NCBI RefSeq assembly: GCF_001613365.1
Contig: NZ_BDCF01000017.1
Location: 92,849-156,848, forward strand
Reading direction: 5' to 3'
DNA from: Nocardia xishanensis NBRC 101358
GTDB lineage: Bacteria > Actinomycetota > Actinomycetes > Mycobacteriales > Mycobacteriaceae
DNA: 64,000 nucleotides
The first letter of the stretch is position 1. The number at the start of each line of letters is the position of its first letter. Under the pieces are notes generated by a model. The model had not been told where the DNA came from, did not search any database, and worked only from the letters and a program-made list of their open reading frames with translations. The position numbers were made by a program, and so were the translations under genes. Positions 17,471 through 24,930 of the stretch are shown here, piece after piece.

Positions 17471-17916
17471 CTCCGTTCCTCCTCTACGCAGTAGACGAGG
17501 GCATCAAGCACTGATGCCATCGTTGGGCGGAAGAGATCTCGGACTGGCGTCTGCCACCTGCGGGATTCCTCGCCTGGTGCGGGCAGGTACAGCGGTGTGC
17601 CTGGTTCGATGAGCACCGATCCGGATCTGCGGATCACGGTGGCGGTGCGGTCGGAGTGGTCGGAGTGGTCGTAGCTGCCGGTGAGGAATGTCATTCGGTG
17701 GAAGGGGTGCCAGATGGTCGGGCCTTTCAGCCCGAACTCGGCGAGCTTGTCTTTGATTCGGGCACCCCAGTAGTCGGGGACTGTGAGTGCTCGGATGGTG
17801 CCGCCGATGGTGACGGCGATTCGGTTGCTGTTGTCGACGTGGCAGGGTAGGCCGCCGACGGTTCGGAGGTAGTGGCATGCGCCGACGATGTCGGCGGGTA
17901 TTGCTGGCGCGGTCAT
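17467..17916 (-). CDS. Unknown protein heading a three-gene operon
   Basis: A 149-residue protein starting at ATG 17916, preceded by AGGGG at good distance. It contains GACHYLRTVGGLPCHVDNSN, VPDYWGARIKDKLAEFG and a C-terminal FRPTMASVLDALVYCVEEERR. Such genes sit near Scr1/DUF397 clusters in Nocardia. It is divergent from the HTH regulator at 18170, and the 253 bases between hold inverted repeats, so that regulator may control both sides. Function unknown. Confidence 0.6.
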   Translation of the reverse strand: MTAPAIPADIVGACHYLRTVGGLPCHVDNSNRIAVTIGGTIRALTVPDYWGARIKDKLAEFGLKGPTIWHPFHRMTFLTGSYDHSDHSDRTATVIRRSGSVLIEPGTPLYLPAPGEESRRWQTPVRDLFRPTMASVLDALVYCVEEERR

Positions 17917-18070
17917 GGTGGCCCCTGGACACTTCTCGCGTTGGTGTGGGTGCCCGGCCCCTGACTCCCGTTGTCGCGGCGGGACTCTGGGAGTGAGGGG
18001 AACGGGAGGAATCTCCCTTCCGGACACATAGCAAGCACACACCATTCGGCGGGCGTCCGACGTGCCATCG

Positions 18071-18145
18071 TGGGATCCCAAAATGATTCGCCCAAAAGTG
18101 CTGCGCGAGTGCCATACTGGGCGTGAGACTTTTCCCAGAATGGGA
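18071..18145. promoter_or_regulatory. Candidate operators between divergent genes
   Basis: Two related palindromes lie before the HTH gene: TGGGATCCCA at 18071-18080 and TCCCAGAATGGGA at 18133-18145, both built from TGGGA/TCCCA half-sites. The second ends 24 bases ahead of the start. They are good candidates for autoregulation by the divergent HTH protein. Confidence 0.55.
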
Positions 18146-18169
18146 TAGCGTGACCAGTCAGGATGGGAC

Positions 18170-19063
18170 GTGATGTCAAGCAACGCCGATAGCACGCTGC
18201 CGCGGCGGCAGTTGGGCCGCTACTTACGTGAGGGACGTGACAGCGTAGGCATGACTTTGGAAGATGCCGCCAGGCTGATGCAGTGGGGTAAAAGCACCCT
18301 GCAACGCCTGGAACGTGGTCAGTCCGACCGTGTTCGAGACGTAGACGTCAAGGAGCTATGTCGAATCTACGGAATGGAGCCGGAGCAAGAGGCCGCGATG
18401 ATCGGTCTGGCTCGTCAGGCTGCGGTGAAGTCGTGGTGGCACGAGTTCGGCGACATCATTCCTGCCAACTTCAGCGTCTACGTCGGGCTCGAAGCCTCCG
18501 CTGAGACGCTCACGTCCTACCAACCGGACCTTGTCCCGGGGTTGTTGCAGACCGCCGACTATGCGCGCGTGCTGGCACGCGCTGCGAATCCCGATGACTC
18601 CGAAGCGGAGCTGGACAGTCGTGTCCGGCTGAAGGTGCAGCGGCAGTCGTTGTTGACCAGGAAAACCAGGCCGGTTCACATGGAAGTGATCCTCTCCGAG
18701 GGAGTCTTGCGCCGCAAGATCGGCACACGCAAGACAATGACGACTCAGCTTCGCCACCTCGCGGACGAGGGCACACGGCCGAACATCAGTCTGCGGGTCC
18801 TTCCCTTCGAAGCGGGGATGCCCACAGGCGACCAGATCGGTCCGTTCGTCATCATGGACTTCGGGCTCGACGGTCGCGGTAAATCAGTTGAACCGACCAT
18901 CGTGTATGCCGAGAATTACACCGGCGACATGTACTCGGAGAAGGCCAGTACCGTTCTGCGGTACACGCAGGCATACCAGGCGATCCAGCACCTATCACTG
19001 GACGAAGTCGCATCCAGAAGCCTGCTACGAGATATAGCAAGGGAGTACGAGCGTGAACGTTGA
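18170..19063 (+). CDS. Scr1/WhiJ-type HTH regulator with DUF5753
   Basis: A 297-residue regulator. The N-terminal helix-turn-helix (about 16-68) reads LGRYLREGRDSVGMTLEDAARLM and KSTLQRLERGQ. The rest is a DUF5753 domain with the conserved YVGLEASAETLTSYQPDLVPGLLQT segment split over helices, HMEVILSEGVLRRKIG, and a strand FVIMDFG. Starts GTG 18170 and ATG 18173 are both possible behind AGGA. Proteins of this kind form paired clusters with DUF397 genes in Streptomyces (whiJ) and Nocardia, acting on development or as antitoxin-like repressors. Here two DUF397 genes follow at once, the first overlapping by 11 bases. Confidence 0.9.
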   Translation: MMSSNADSTLPRRQLGRYLREGRDSVGMTLEDAARLMQWGKSTLQRLERGQSDRVRDVDVKELCRIYGMEPEQEAAMIGLARQAAVKSWWHEFGDIIPANFSVYVGLEASAETLTSYQPDLVPGLLQTADYARVLARAANPDDSEAELDSRVRLKVQRQSLLTRKTRPVHMEVILSEGVLRRKIGTRKTMTTQLRHLADEGTRPNISLRVLPFEAGMPTGDQIGPFVIMDFGLDGRGKSVEPTIVYAENYTGDMYSEKASTVLRYTQAYQAIQHLSLDEVASRSLLRDIAREYERER

Positions 19064-19259
19064 CCTGTCCGGAGCCCGCTGGTTCAAGAGCAGTCGCAGC
19101 GGCGGCAGTAAGGAGTGCGTTGAGGTCGCATTCCTCGATGGGGGGCAGGTCGGGGTTCGCGACAGCAAGAACCCCGACGGCCCGAAGCTGGTCTTCACTG
19201 CTGGCGAGTGGGATGCTTTCACCGCAGGAGTTAACGCAGGTGAGTTTGACCGTCCTTAA
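19053..19259 (+). CDS. DUF397 protein (first copy)
   Basis: A 68-residue protein with the family pattern: ARWFKSSRSGG, CVEVAF, VGVRDSKNPDGPKLVFTAGEW and a final AFTAGVNAGEFDRP. GTG start with GGGAG seven bases ahead, overlapping the regulator gene end. DUF397 proteins are the usual partners of Scr1/WhiJ regulators and probably bind or modulate them. Confidence 0.92.
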   Translation: MNVDLSGARWFKSSRSGGSKECVEVAFLDGGQVGVRDSKNPDGPKLVFTAGEWDAFTAGVNAGEFDRP

Positions 19260-19275
19260 CGAAGGAGTATGCCGC

Positions 19276-19482
19276 ATGAGCATGGATCTTTCCGGCGCTA
19301 AGTGGTTCAAGGCCAGCTACAGCCAGTCGGGTGGCGATTGCGTCGAAGCTGCCCACTTGGACGATGGTTCGGTCGCGATTCGGGACAGCAAGAACCCGAC
19401 CGGTCCCGCGCTCGTGTACACCCCGCGTGAGTGGGACGCGTTCCTGGCGGGTGTGCGCGACGGCGAGTTCGACCGACCGTAG
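19276..19482 (+). CDS. DUF397 protein (second copy)
   Basis: Also 68 residues and a clear paralogue of the gene just before (AKWFKASYSQSGGDCVEAA, VAIRDSKNPTGPALVY, GVRDGEFDRP). ATG with GAAGGAG eight bases upstream. The tandem pair probably arose by duplication. A terminator follows 19 bases on, closing the regulator/DUF397 operon. Confidence 0.92.
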   Translation: MSMDLSGAKWFKASYSQSGGDCVEAAHLDDGSVAIRDSKNPTGPALVYTPREWDAFLAGVRDGEFDRP

Positions 19483-19501
19483 CGCCGCCTGACGACGTCT
19501 G

Positions 19502-19538
19502 AAGCCGCCCCAGCCTCATTGGCTGGGGCGGCTTTCTT
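19502..19538 (+). terminator. Rho-independent terminator after DUF397 genes
   Basis: Perfect 14-bp stem, arms 19502-19515 and 19521-19534, loop TCATT, then TCTTAT. Confidence 0.88.
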
Positions 19539-19573
19539 ATGCCCGCAGCAGCCTTGCGGCACCCGCCATAATT

Positions 19574-19605
19574 TGCATAGCATGAATGAAAACTCATTCA
19601 ATGCA
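19574..19605. promoter_or_regulatory. Long imperfect palindrome before the excisionase gene
   Basis: Arms TGCAT (19574-19578) and TGAATGA (19583-19589) pair with TCATTCA (19594-19600) and ATGCA (19601-19605), around an AAAC loop, with a four-base AGCA bulge on the left. The stretch is AT-rich in a GC-rich setting. It may be an operator for the lysogeny switch or a site for excisionase or integrase arms; no single reading is proven. Confidence 0.5.
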
Positions 19606-19673
19606 TACGAACGGCTAACCTTTGGCGAACCATCCGGGTCTCGACACGAGCTACGCCGGTCAGGAGGCTCCCC

Positions 19674-19868
19674 ATGTCCAGTGAAACGAAATGGCTCACC
19701 CGCCAAGAGGTCGCCGAACTCACCGGCTACACAACCAAGACCCTGAGCAACTGGCATCACCTTCGCAAGGGGCCGCGCTGCTTCAAGGTCAACGGCGGTC
19801 GGTACCGATATCGCGCTGATGAGGTTCGTGCCTGGCAGGTCAAACACCAGCAGGCGACGGCGGCGTGA
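19674..19868 (+). CDS. Excisionase / MerR-type HTH protein (HTH_17)
   Basis: A 64-residue protein with the classic pattern WLTRQEVAELTGYTTKTLSNW followed by GPRCFKVNGGRYRYRADEVRAW, a winged helix-turn-helix filling the whole protein. AGGAGG sits six bases before the ATG. It directly precedes the integrase with 22 bases between, the usual xis-int order, so its likely job is steering recombination toward excision. Confidence 0.88.
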   Translation: MSSETKWLTRQEVAELTGYTTKTLSNWHHLRKGPRCFKVNGGRYRYRADEVRAWQVKHQQATAA

Positions 19869-19890
19869 CCGAAGACCACATGAGGAAGTC

Positions 19891-21180
19891 ATGGCGCAGG
19901 AATCGTTAGAACCGGGGGCTTTGCCGCCCGCCACCCAACTCAATCCCGTCAAAGGCGCTGACGGGGTGTGGCGTCTGACTCGGGTCAGGCACCGCACCTT
20001 CAGCGGCACCTACGTGCGTACCAGCGGATCCGGTCGCACTCGGAAGGAGTGCTTGGCGGACTGGAACGCGCGGTTCGAGAAGAACCGGCAGAAGTCCAGT
20101 AGCCGCGCCGCCCGTGACACCGCGCGTGAGTTCGAGCACTCGGACAAGATGTCGAAAGCCCTGGATGCCTGGTATCGCCGTGAGGTGAAGCGGTACGAAG
20201 CGGGGAAGATCCGCGAGCAGTCGTTGCACAACTATCGCCGTTGGATCTATGAGGCTGAGGAGCGGGGGCGCCGCGGCTCGGTGAAGTTGATGAAGGAGTT
20301 GGGGCATCTGACGATTCGGGAGGTGGGGAAGCCGAAGTTCCTCGCCGACTACTTCGAGGATGTCACCGAGATTGGGCCGTCGATCGCGGCTGGGCACTAC
20401 ATGATCTTGACTGCGGTGTTCAACATGTTGACGGTCGCGGGGTTGTTCGATGTGTCGCCGATGCATCCGGTGCCCGCCTTGGATGCGGGTGGCGGTAAAC
20501 AGCGCGCGTTGACGTCGGCGGAGCGGGATACGTTTCTCGATCTGCTGGAGGAGCGGTCTACCGCCGAGTGGCTGAAGCCGTTCTGGCTGACGTTGCTGGG
20601 CACGGGGATTCGGCCGGGGGAGGCGATGGCGTTGCGGTGGTGCGATTTGGCGCACCTGGACAGCGACGATGAGGCTGTGGTGATGCACGTGTGTGGGGCG
20701 ATCGTGACCCGTAAGGGTGGTCGGGTGCGGCAGCCTCGCCGGAAGCGTGGCGAGAACTATCACGTCCTGTTGCCGGAGTGGCTGGCGGAGGTGTTGTGGG
20801 CGTGGCGTGACTGGGTGGGGCCGCGTGATGTCCAGGAGCCGTTGTTCCAGGGGGCGCGGGGTGGATGGCTGTCGACGCCGACGATGTCGCGCGCTTTGGG
20901 GGTGGTGAAGGCCGGGACGGAGTTGGAGTGGTTCACGTTCGGCAACTGCCGGGACACGGTGGCGACGCATGTGACGGGGAAGACACGCGATCCTAAGCGT
21001 GCTAGTGCCCAGTTGGGGCATTCGGCGGGGTCGTCGACGGCGTTGAAGTATTACATCGACCGGGAGGGGTATCAGTATCCGGCGGTGGACAACGAGGCGG
21101 TGTTGGAGTCGCTGGCGCCGTCCAAGCTGACACTAAAGTTGGAATCTGGGGGGTTGGAGCCGGACTGGTTCAGGGTTTGA
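19891..21180 (+). CDS. Tyrosine recombinase integrase of the prophage
   Basis: A 429-residue integrase. ATG 19891 is chosen because GAGG lies five bases upstream; the open frame further up overlaps the excisionase. Order: DNA-arm region to about 70, core-binding SAM-like domain (about 85-200), catalytic domain (about 205-400). Catalytic residues in view are Arg in GTGIRPGEAMALRW, Arg in NCRDTVATHV, His in QLGHSAGSS and the nucleophile Tyr in ALKYYIDR. Unusually, the first His of the HxxR box appears to be Gly (FGNCR in place of PHSFR). The frame is intact and full length, so it is probably functional, but that change needs checking. Confidence 0.92.
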   Translation: MAQESLEPGALPPATQLNPVKGADGVWRLTRVRHRTFSGTYVRTSGSGRTRKECLADWNARFEKNRQKSSSRAARDTAREFEHSDKMSKALDAWYRREVKRYEAGKIREQSLHNYRRWIYEAEERGRRGSVKLMKELGHLTIREVGKPKFLADYFEDVTEIGPSIAAGHYMILTAVFNMLTVAGLFDVSPMHPVPALDAGGGKQRALTSAERDTFLDLLEERSTAEWLKPFWLTLLGTGIRPGEAMALRWCDLAHLDSDDEAVVMHVCGAIVTRKGGRVRQPRRKRGENYHVLLPEWLAEVLWAWRDWVGPRDVQEPLFQGARGGWLSTPTMSRALGVVKAGTELEWFTFGNCRDTVATHVTGKTRDPKRASAQLGHSAGSSTALKYYIDREGYQYPAVDNEAVLESLAPSKLTLKLESGGLEPDWFRV

Positions 21181-21213
21181 CCTGCGCAGACAGGGGTCAA
21201 TGAAGCGAAACAT

Positions 21214-21229
21214 CCGAAATTCGTTTCGG
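21214..21229 (+). terminator. UUCG-loop hairpin after the integrase
   Basis: CCGAAA (21214-21219), loop TTCG, TTTCGG (21224-21229), with ACAT/ATGT able to extend the stem past a bulge. It lies 33 bases after the integrase stop and has no T run; probably a terminator, or part of the attachment region. Confidence 0.5.
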
Positions 21230-21358
21230 CATGTCTGATTCCTGTCGTGTGTCGAACCATCAACGGCGAATGCTGTCCGCGGGGAGTTTAATGCCTCGGT
21301 GGGCATGGGCGACATAGCTCGCAGCGATTTGTCCGGCGCGTCCCGGTCGCGTGGCGGG

Positions 21359-21979
21359 TCACCGGATGCGGTGTGCCGCCAGGAATGCCGAGAGCGGCGC
21401 GGGCGCGGCGCCCGGTTGCAGCACCAGCCCGGCGCGTTCGTCGTCCTCGGGGCGGGTCTGTTGGTGCGGCGCCAGCGTCAGCATCAGCGGCACCACCGCC
21501 TCGGCGATGCGGTCGCCGACCTCGCAGTAGGCGACCTCGGACAGGCCGACCGGGTCGGCGATGTTCTCCCGGCCGACGAGGGAGAGATCGTTGCGCGCCA
21601 AGTGCAAGTCGGCGACCGTGCGCGCGCCGGTGACCTTGGCGATCCGATGCGCTTCCAGCAGGGTGAAGGTGCGCGAGGCGGCGCCGAAGGCCATGTCGGC
21701 GGCCTGGTCCCTGATCTGTTCGGTCATGGCGAGCACGAGGTCGGCCCGGTCGATCAGTTCCGGCTTCAGTTTGCGCGCACGGAAGCCGTCGGGATCCGCG
21801 CCGAGCCCGGAAATCGTTTGCGCGGTGAGCGGTTCGATGGGGAAGCCGACGAGCGCTCTGGTACCCGCGCTTTCGGCGGTGAGACCGGTGAGGTTGTGTT
21901 CGACGGCGAGCGCGCGGGTGAGCCGCTCGGCGATCACCGAACGGCACACATTGCCGTTGCAGACGAACAGGACGTGCAT
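21359..21979 (-). CDS. Low-molecular-weight protein tyrosine phosphatase family protein
   Basis: A 206-residue cytosolic protein. The P-loop CNGNVCRS at residues 7-14 is the C-x5-R-S signature with nucleophile Cys7 and Arg13, and ADPVG near 141 supplies the expected Asp-Pro general acid. The length exceeds the roughly 160 of the usual enzyme owing to a C-terminal extension. TACCGT six bases before the ATG and no ribosome site suggest a leaderless mRNA. It probably dephosphorylates protein tyrosine; arsenate reductase or wall-precursor phosphatase roles cannot be excluded. It is the first likely host gene beyond the prophage. Confidence 0.85.
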   Translation of the reverse strand: MHVLFVCNGNVCRSVIAERLTRALAVEHNLTGLTAESAGTRALVGFPIEPLTAQTISGLGADPDGFRARKLKPELIDRADLVLAMTEQIRDQAADMAFGAASRTFTLLEAHRIAKVTGARTVADLHLARNDLSLVGRENIADPVGLSEVAYCEVGDRIAEAVVPLMLTLAPHQQTRPEDDERAGLVLQPGAAPAPLSAFLAAHRIR

Positions 21980-22206
21980 GGCATCACGGTAATTCGGCCC
22001 GTGGCGGACCAGAAGTCGGCCGTCACGGAATCACAGGTGCGCAGACACATATTCATCTGGCTGTCGCGCGCCGTACACAAAGCTCACCCGGGTATTCAGG
22101 CGGATTCTCGATGCACGTCACGATCGAGCGCCGGGCTTATCGGTGAAGTTACCCAGATGTTTCCAGCTTCAATCATCGATTTGCCGCCGTCTGCTTGTGT
22201 GGCCGC

Positions 22207-22719
22207 TCACTCGTATTCGTCTCGGTAATAACTGTTTTCGGCTACCACGGGCGCGACTTCGGGGTTTTCGCCGTGCACCCGTCCCCGGGTGGAGAACATC
22301 GGGCCGCGCGAGGCGATCACCGGCGCGAAACGGGCCATCCCCGTGGCGGGCGCCATGTCGTCGTACATGGCGTCGATGCCGCCGCGTGCGAAGTACGCCT
22401 CGTGCCAGAAGCCCGTCCCGCCGGAGTCCTTCAGGAATTTCGCCCACCAGTCCCGGTGCGGCTCCGACCGCGTCCACCGCTCCAGGCTGTCCAGATCGCG
22501 CCAGTACTGCCTGGCGCCCCAGTGCGGCGGAAAGAGCCCCCACACCACGTCCTCGTGCAGCAGCAGACCATCCGGCCGGTCTCGATGCGAGCGGTAGAGC
22601 TTCGGTCCCAGCCCGAGCAGTCGCAGCATGCCCCGCGGCCGACGCACCCGCATCCCGAGGTAAATGACCACCAGATCCGGATAACCGGAAAGATCGACGG
22701 TCGTCCTGTTCACCCGCAT
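22207..22719 (-). CDS. DUF4188 (monooxygenase-like) protein
   Basis: A 170-residue protein. ATG 22719 has GGAGG seven bases upstream; longer frames lack such a site. It reads VVIYLGMRVRRPRGMLRLLGLGPKL, then DGLLLHEDVVWGLFPPHWGARQYWRDLDSLERW and GTGFWHEAYFARGG, matching the DUF4188 family, which is annotated as monooxygenase-like from a ferredoxin-like fold and has no firm biochemical role. No membrane span. It stands alone on the reverse strand. Confidence 0.82.
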   Translation of the reverse strand: MRVNRTTVDLSGYPDLVVIYLGMRVRRPRGMLRLLGLGPKLYRSHRDRPDGLLLHEDVVWGLFPPHWGARQYWRDLDSLERWTRSEPHRDWWAKFLKDSGGTGFWHEAYFARGGIDAMYDDMAPATGMARFAPVIASRGPMFSTRGRVHGENPEVAPVVAENSYYRDEYE

Positions 22720-23346
22720 ACAGAAACCTCCGCAACGGCGCGCACGATTGCATCCACCTACGACTACGTGCGAGCCCGACCCGCGGTTCATCAAGCCAGG
22801 AGTGTGGGGCCGCCATGATCGCGAGCGCCGAACAGTCCCACCGATGGCCGGTGCGCAGTGGCCGCCGTGTCGATGGATTACAGGAGATCGTTGGCACGCA
22901 GGCGCCACGCTTCGCGGGCGTCGTTCCCCCTTACTGGCTGCCGAGCCAGTGCCGACGCCAAGCTCGGCAACCAAGTGTCGACGCCATAGTGCACCCCGCT
23001 ATCCCTGCGAGAACCCTCGCAGCACAACAGGTTCGACATTCGAACTCTCGAATGCCAATCGGTGGGCTTCCTGCGCCTGGTTCTATTCCGATGACGAGGA
23101 CTACTACGACGAGTGATTTTGTGGGGCACGGCATCTGCCGCCTCCGATGGCCAAGCCGATTCGTGCTCGGGAATTCCGTTCAGCACTTCTGGCGGGGCAC
23201 TCGTCGGGCCGCGTCAACGCCTCGGAGTCGATGCTGTGGGAGCTGGTAGGAGTCCCGCTCGCCTGCTTTCCGCGCCCTGCGCTGCCGCGGGCGCTCTTGA
23301 CACCGAACTCTGGCAACTCGGAGTGCACGGTCGTTTCCCAGCCTCA
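22720..23346. other. Gene-poor stretch at the edge of the decayed element
   Basis: No convincing gene. A reverse-strand frame over 22878-23186 ends with ALARQPVRGNDAREAWRLRANDLL-like sequence split here as ALARQPVRGNDA and REAWRLRANDLL, which reads more protein-like than chance, but it has no ribosome site and no family I know. The stretch is probably worn-down DNA belonging to the integrative element that follows. Confidence 0.4.
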
Positions 23347-23575
23347 GACGACAAGCCCGCCAAGCGCCGCACTCGGTCGACCCGGCGCGGCCAGGATGTG
23401 CCGGACCTGCCGCGGCTCGAGGTCGCTCGCACCACCATTGGACGGGAATACGCTGGCCGATTCCAGCCCTCGATGTTCGTCACCCTCACCTGCCCTCCTA
23501 TGGACAGGTCCACTCGCGGTGGTGGGCGCCCGTGGGTTACGGGCCGGTGAGCTTCAAGCTTGGCGCGCGGCACCG
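23347..23575 (+). pseudogene. RepSA-like replication initiator fragment
   Basis: In one frame the DNA reads PRLEVARTTIGREYAG then RFQPSMFVTLTCP, the conserved N-terminal part of AICE replication initiators; at about 23496 the sense continues in the next frame as SYGQVHSRWWAPVGYGPV. The expected several hundred residues that follow (rolling-circle catalytic Tyr region) are absent. A frameshift plus large truncation makes this non-functional. The family call is from recognition of the SMFVTLTCPSYG box. Confidence 0.6.
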
Positions 23576-23599
23576 GGTGTGGCGCAAGTCAGTGGTGTT

Positions 23600-24578
23600 G
23601 GCTTGGATCCCCGAGCTCGTGGGGTGGACCCGGACCGTAGCGGGGTGCGTTTCGAGGTCGTGGATGAGAAGTGGTTCTCGACAAAGAAATTCGCAAACCG
23701 AAACGGTGGCTGGCTACCGGTCGCCGGTCGACACGATTATGTTGCCTCGCTGGGGCTCGGTGCCGCTGCGCGAAATCGAGTTCGAGGACATTCAGGAATG
23801 GATCGTGAGCCTCTCGGAATCGGGAAGTTCACGGTTTGTCGGGCGCGGGCTGTCGGCGTCGCGAACGATCCAGTCTTACCAGGTGCTCAGCCAAATTCTG
23901 AGGTTCGCAATCAAGGCGAAGCGGCTGGCGGCGAATCCGGCCGACGACGTGGATCTCCCCACAGTGATGTCGGGAGCACGGCGATACGTGACGCACGTGG
24001 AAGTGATGCAGCTCGCTATGGCCTCGGGGCGGTTCCGGCCGCTGGTGTTCACATTGGCGTACACGGGAATTCGGTTCGGCGAAGCGATCGCATTGCGCAC
24101 GGCGGACGTGGATTTGGTCCGCAACCGGATCCCCATCAATCGTTCGGCTACTGGGGTCACGGGCAAGGGCATCGTTGAGATTGACACGAAGAACCACACC
24201 ACACGCGCTGTGCCGGCGCCGGGGATTCTGGCCAAGAATCTGGTCCACATCCTGGGTGGTCGGCGGCCGGGCGCGCTGGTGTTCCCGAGCCACAAGGGCG
24301 GCCACCTGACCTCCACGGAGTTCCGGTGGGTGTTCAACCAGGCGGCGAAAGACGTCGGTCTCGACGGCGTCGTTCCGCACGGTCTCCGGCATACCGCGGC
24401 GTCGCTGGCGATCAGTGCGGGGGCGAACATCAAGGTCGTCCAGCGGATGCTCGGCCACAAGACAGCGACGCTGACCCTGGACCTGTACGGACACCTGTTC
24501 CCGGACGATCTGGACACGGTCGCGGCTGGAATGGATGCTGGAGCTCGGGCAGCTGCGGACTATCTGCGGACTGCGTGA
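23600..24578 (+). pseudogene. Frameshifted tyrosine integrase
   Basis: The C-terminal part is well kept: DIQEWIVSLSESG core-binding region, Arg in YTGIRFGEAIALR, His/Arg in VPHGLRHTAASL, His in RMLGHKTATLTLD and Tyr in LDLYGHLF. The N-terminal part sits in another frame (VDPDRSGVRFEVV, DEKWFSTKKFANR) and must shift near 23695-23705 to join TVAGYRSPVDTIMLPRW. So one or two bases have been lost or gained. The gene reads toward tRNA-Leu, 42 bases away, as an element-end integrase would. If a start near 23532 were used the product would have a scrambled N-terminus; probably inactive. Confidence 0.78.
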
Positions 24579-24589
24579 AGTGATGAAGA

Positions 24590-24616
24590 AGGACGCGACC
24601 AACAAGACCGCGTCCT
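24590..24616 (-). terminator. Terminator of tRNA-Leu
   Basis: AGGACGCG (24590-24597) pairs with CGCGTCCT (24609-24616). Read on the minus strand, downstream of the tRNA, the hairpin is followed by TCTTCATC, a moderate T-rich tail. Confidence 0.7.
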
Positions 24617-24620
24617 ACCT

Positions 24621-24707
24621 TGGTGCCGAGTGTGGGACTCGAACCCACACGTCCTTTCGGACAACGGTTTTTGAGACCGTCGCGTCTGCCAGTTCCGCCA
24701 ACCCGGC
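24621..24707 (-). tRNA. tRNA-Leu (anticodon CAA)
   Basis: On the minus strand the acceptor GCCGGGT pairs with ACTCGGC, then A and an encoded CCA (complement of 24621-24623). The T arm is GTGGG-TTCGAGT-CCCAC. The anticodon loop CTCAAAA gives CAA, flanked by the ACGGT/ACCGT stem. A long variable arm with GTCC-GAAA-GGAC marks a class II tRNA, and the D arm has the Leu-type GAACTGGCAGAC. Its 3' end faces the integrase remnant and probably is the attachment site. Confidence 0.96.
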
Positions 24708-24930
24708 GCACCGGGTGTGAACTATAGCGGGTCGGTGTGGCTTTCCGCGAATGGGTTGCCATGTACGCCACAGTTTCGTCTTTACGCAGGGTATATGCGT
24801 TGTCGGCTGAACTGAAAGGTACTCTTTACATCACTCGACAGCGTGCAGGGGTGGGCGAGGCCAGGATGGTGTTGGCCTCGGCCTGTTCCTGCGTGTCGGG
24901 ACAGGCATCGGAACCAGAGGGGTCTTACCT

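Larger units (their letters stand above)
1..21229. mobile_element. Siphovirus prophage, right-hand part
   Basis: The block runs from tail genes through lysis genes and accessory genes to an excisionase and a tyrosine integrase, which is late-to-lysogeny phage order. Virion genes are tightly packed with ATGA or TGATG overlaps, all on the plus strand, and the base composition is visibly less GC-rich than the chromosome to the right. Head, packaging, replication and repressor genes are not seen and should lie to the left of the window. The right boundary is inferred as just past the integrase and its hairpin; no direct-repeat attachment core could be identified because the left end is missing. 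The phage type (tape measure, Dit-like protein, LGFP lysin) resembles mycobacteriophage and Nocardia or Rhodococcus siphoviruses. Confidence 0.9.
23340..24620 (+). mobile_element. Remnant of an integrative element (AICE-like) at tRNA-Leu
   Basis: A RepSA-like initiator fragment and a tyrosine integrase with broken N-terminus lie in tandem against the 3' end of tRNA-Leu(CAA). That is the attachment-end layout of pSAM2-type actinobacterial integrative elements, which use a tRNA 3' end as attB. Transfer (FtsK-like) and other genes are missing. The left boundary is uncertain and a second copy of the tRNA 3' end was not seen in the window. Confidence 0.65.

Noticed and set aside
19519..19746. Open frame overlapping the DUF397 terminator and the excisionase gene
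   Set aside because: Starts within the terminator, out of frame with the excisionase, Arg/Ser/Pro-rich shadow composition.
24621..24707. tRNA-Leu as attachment site of the intact prophage
   Set aside because: The prophage integrase lies 3.4 kb away with two ordinary genes and another integrase between; the remnant element fits the tRNA better. No copy of the tRNA 3' end was seen near 21.2 kb.
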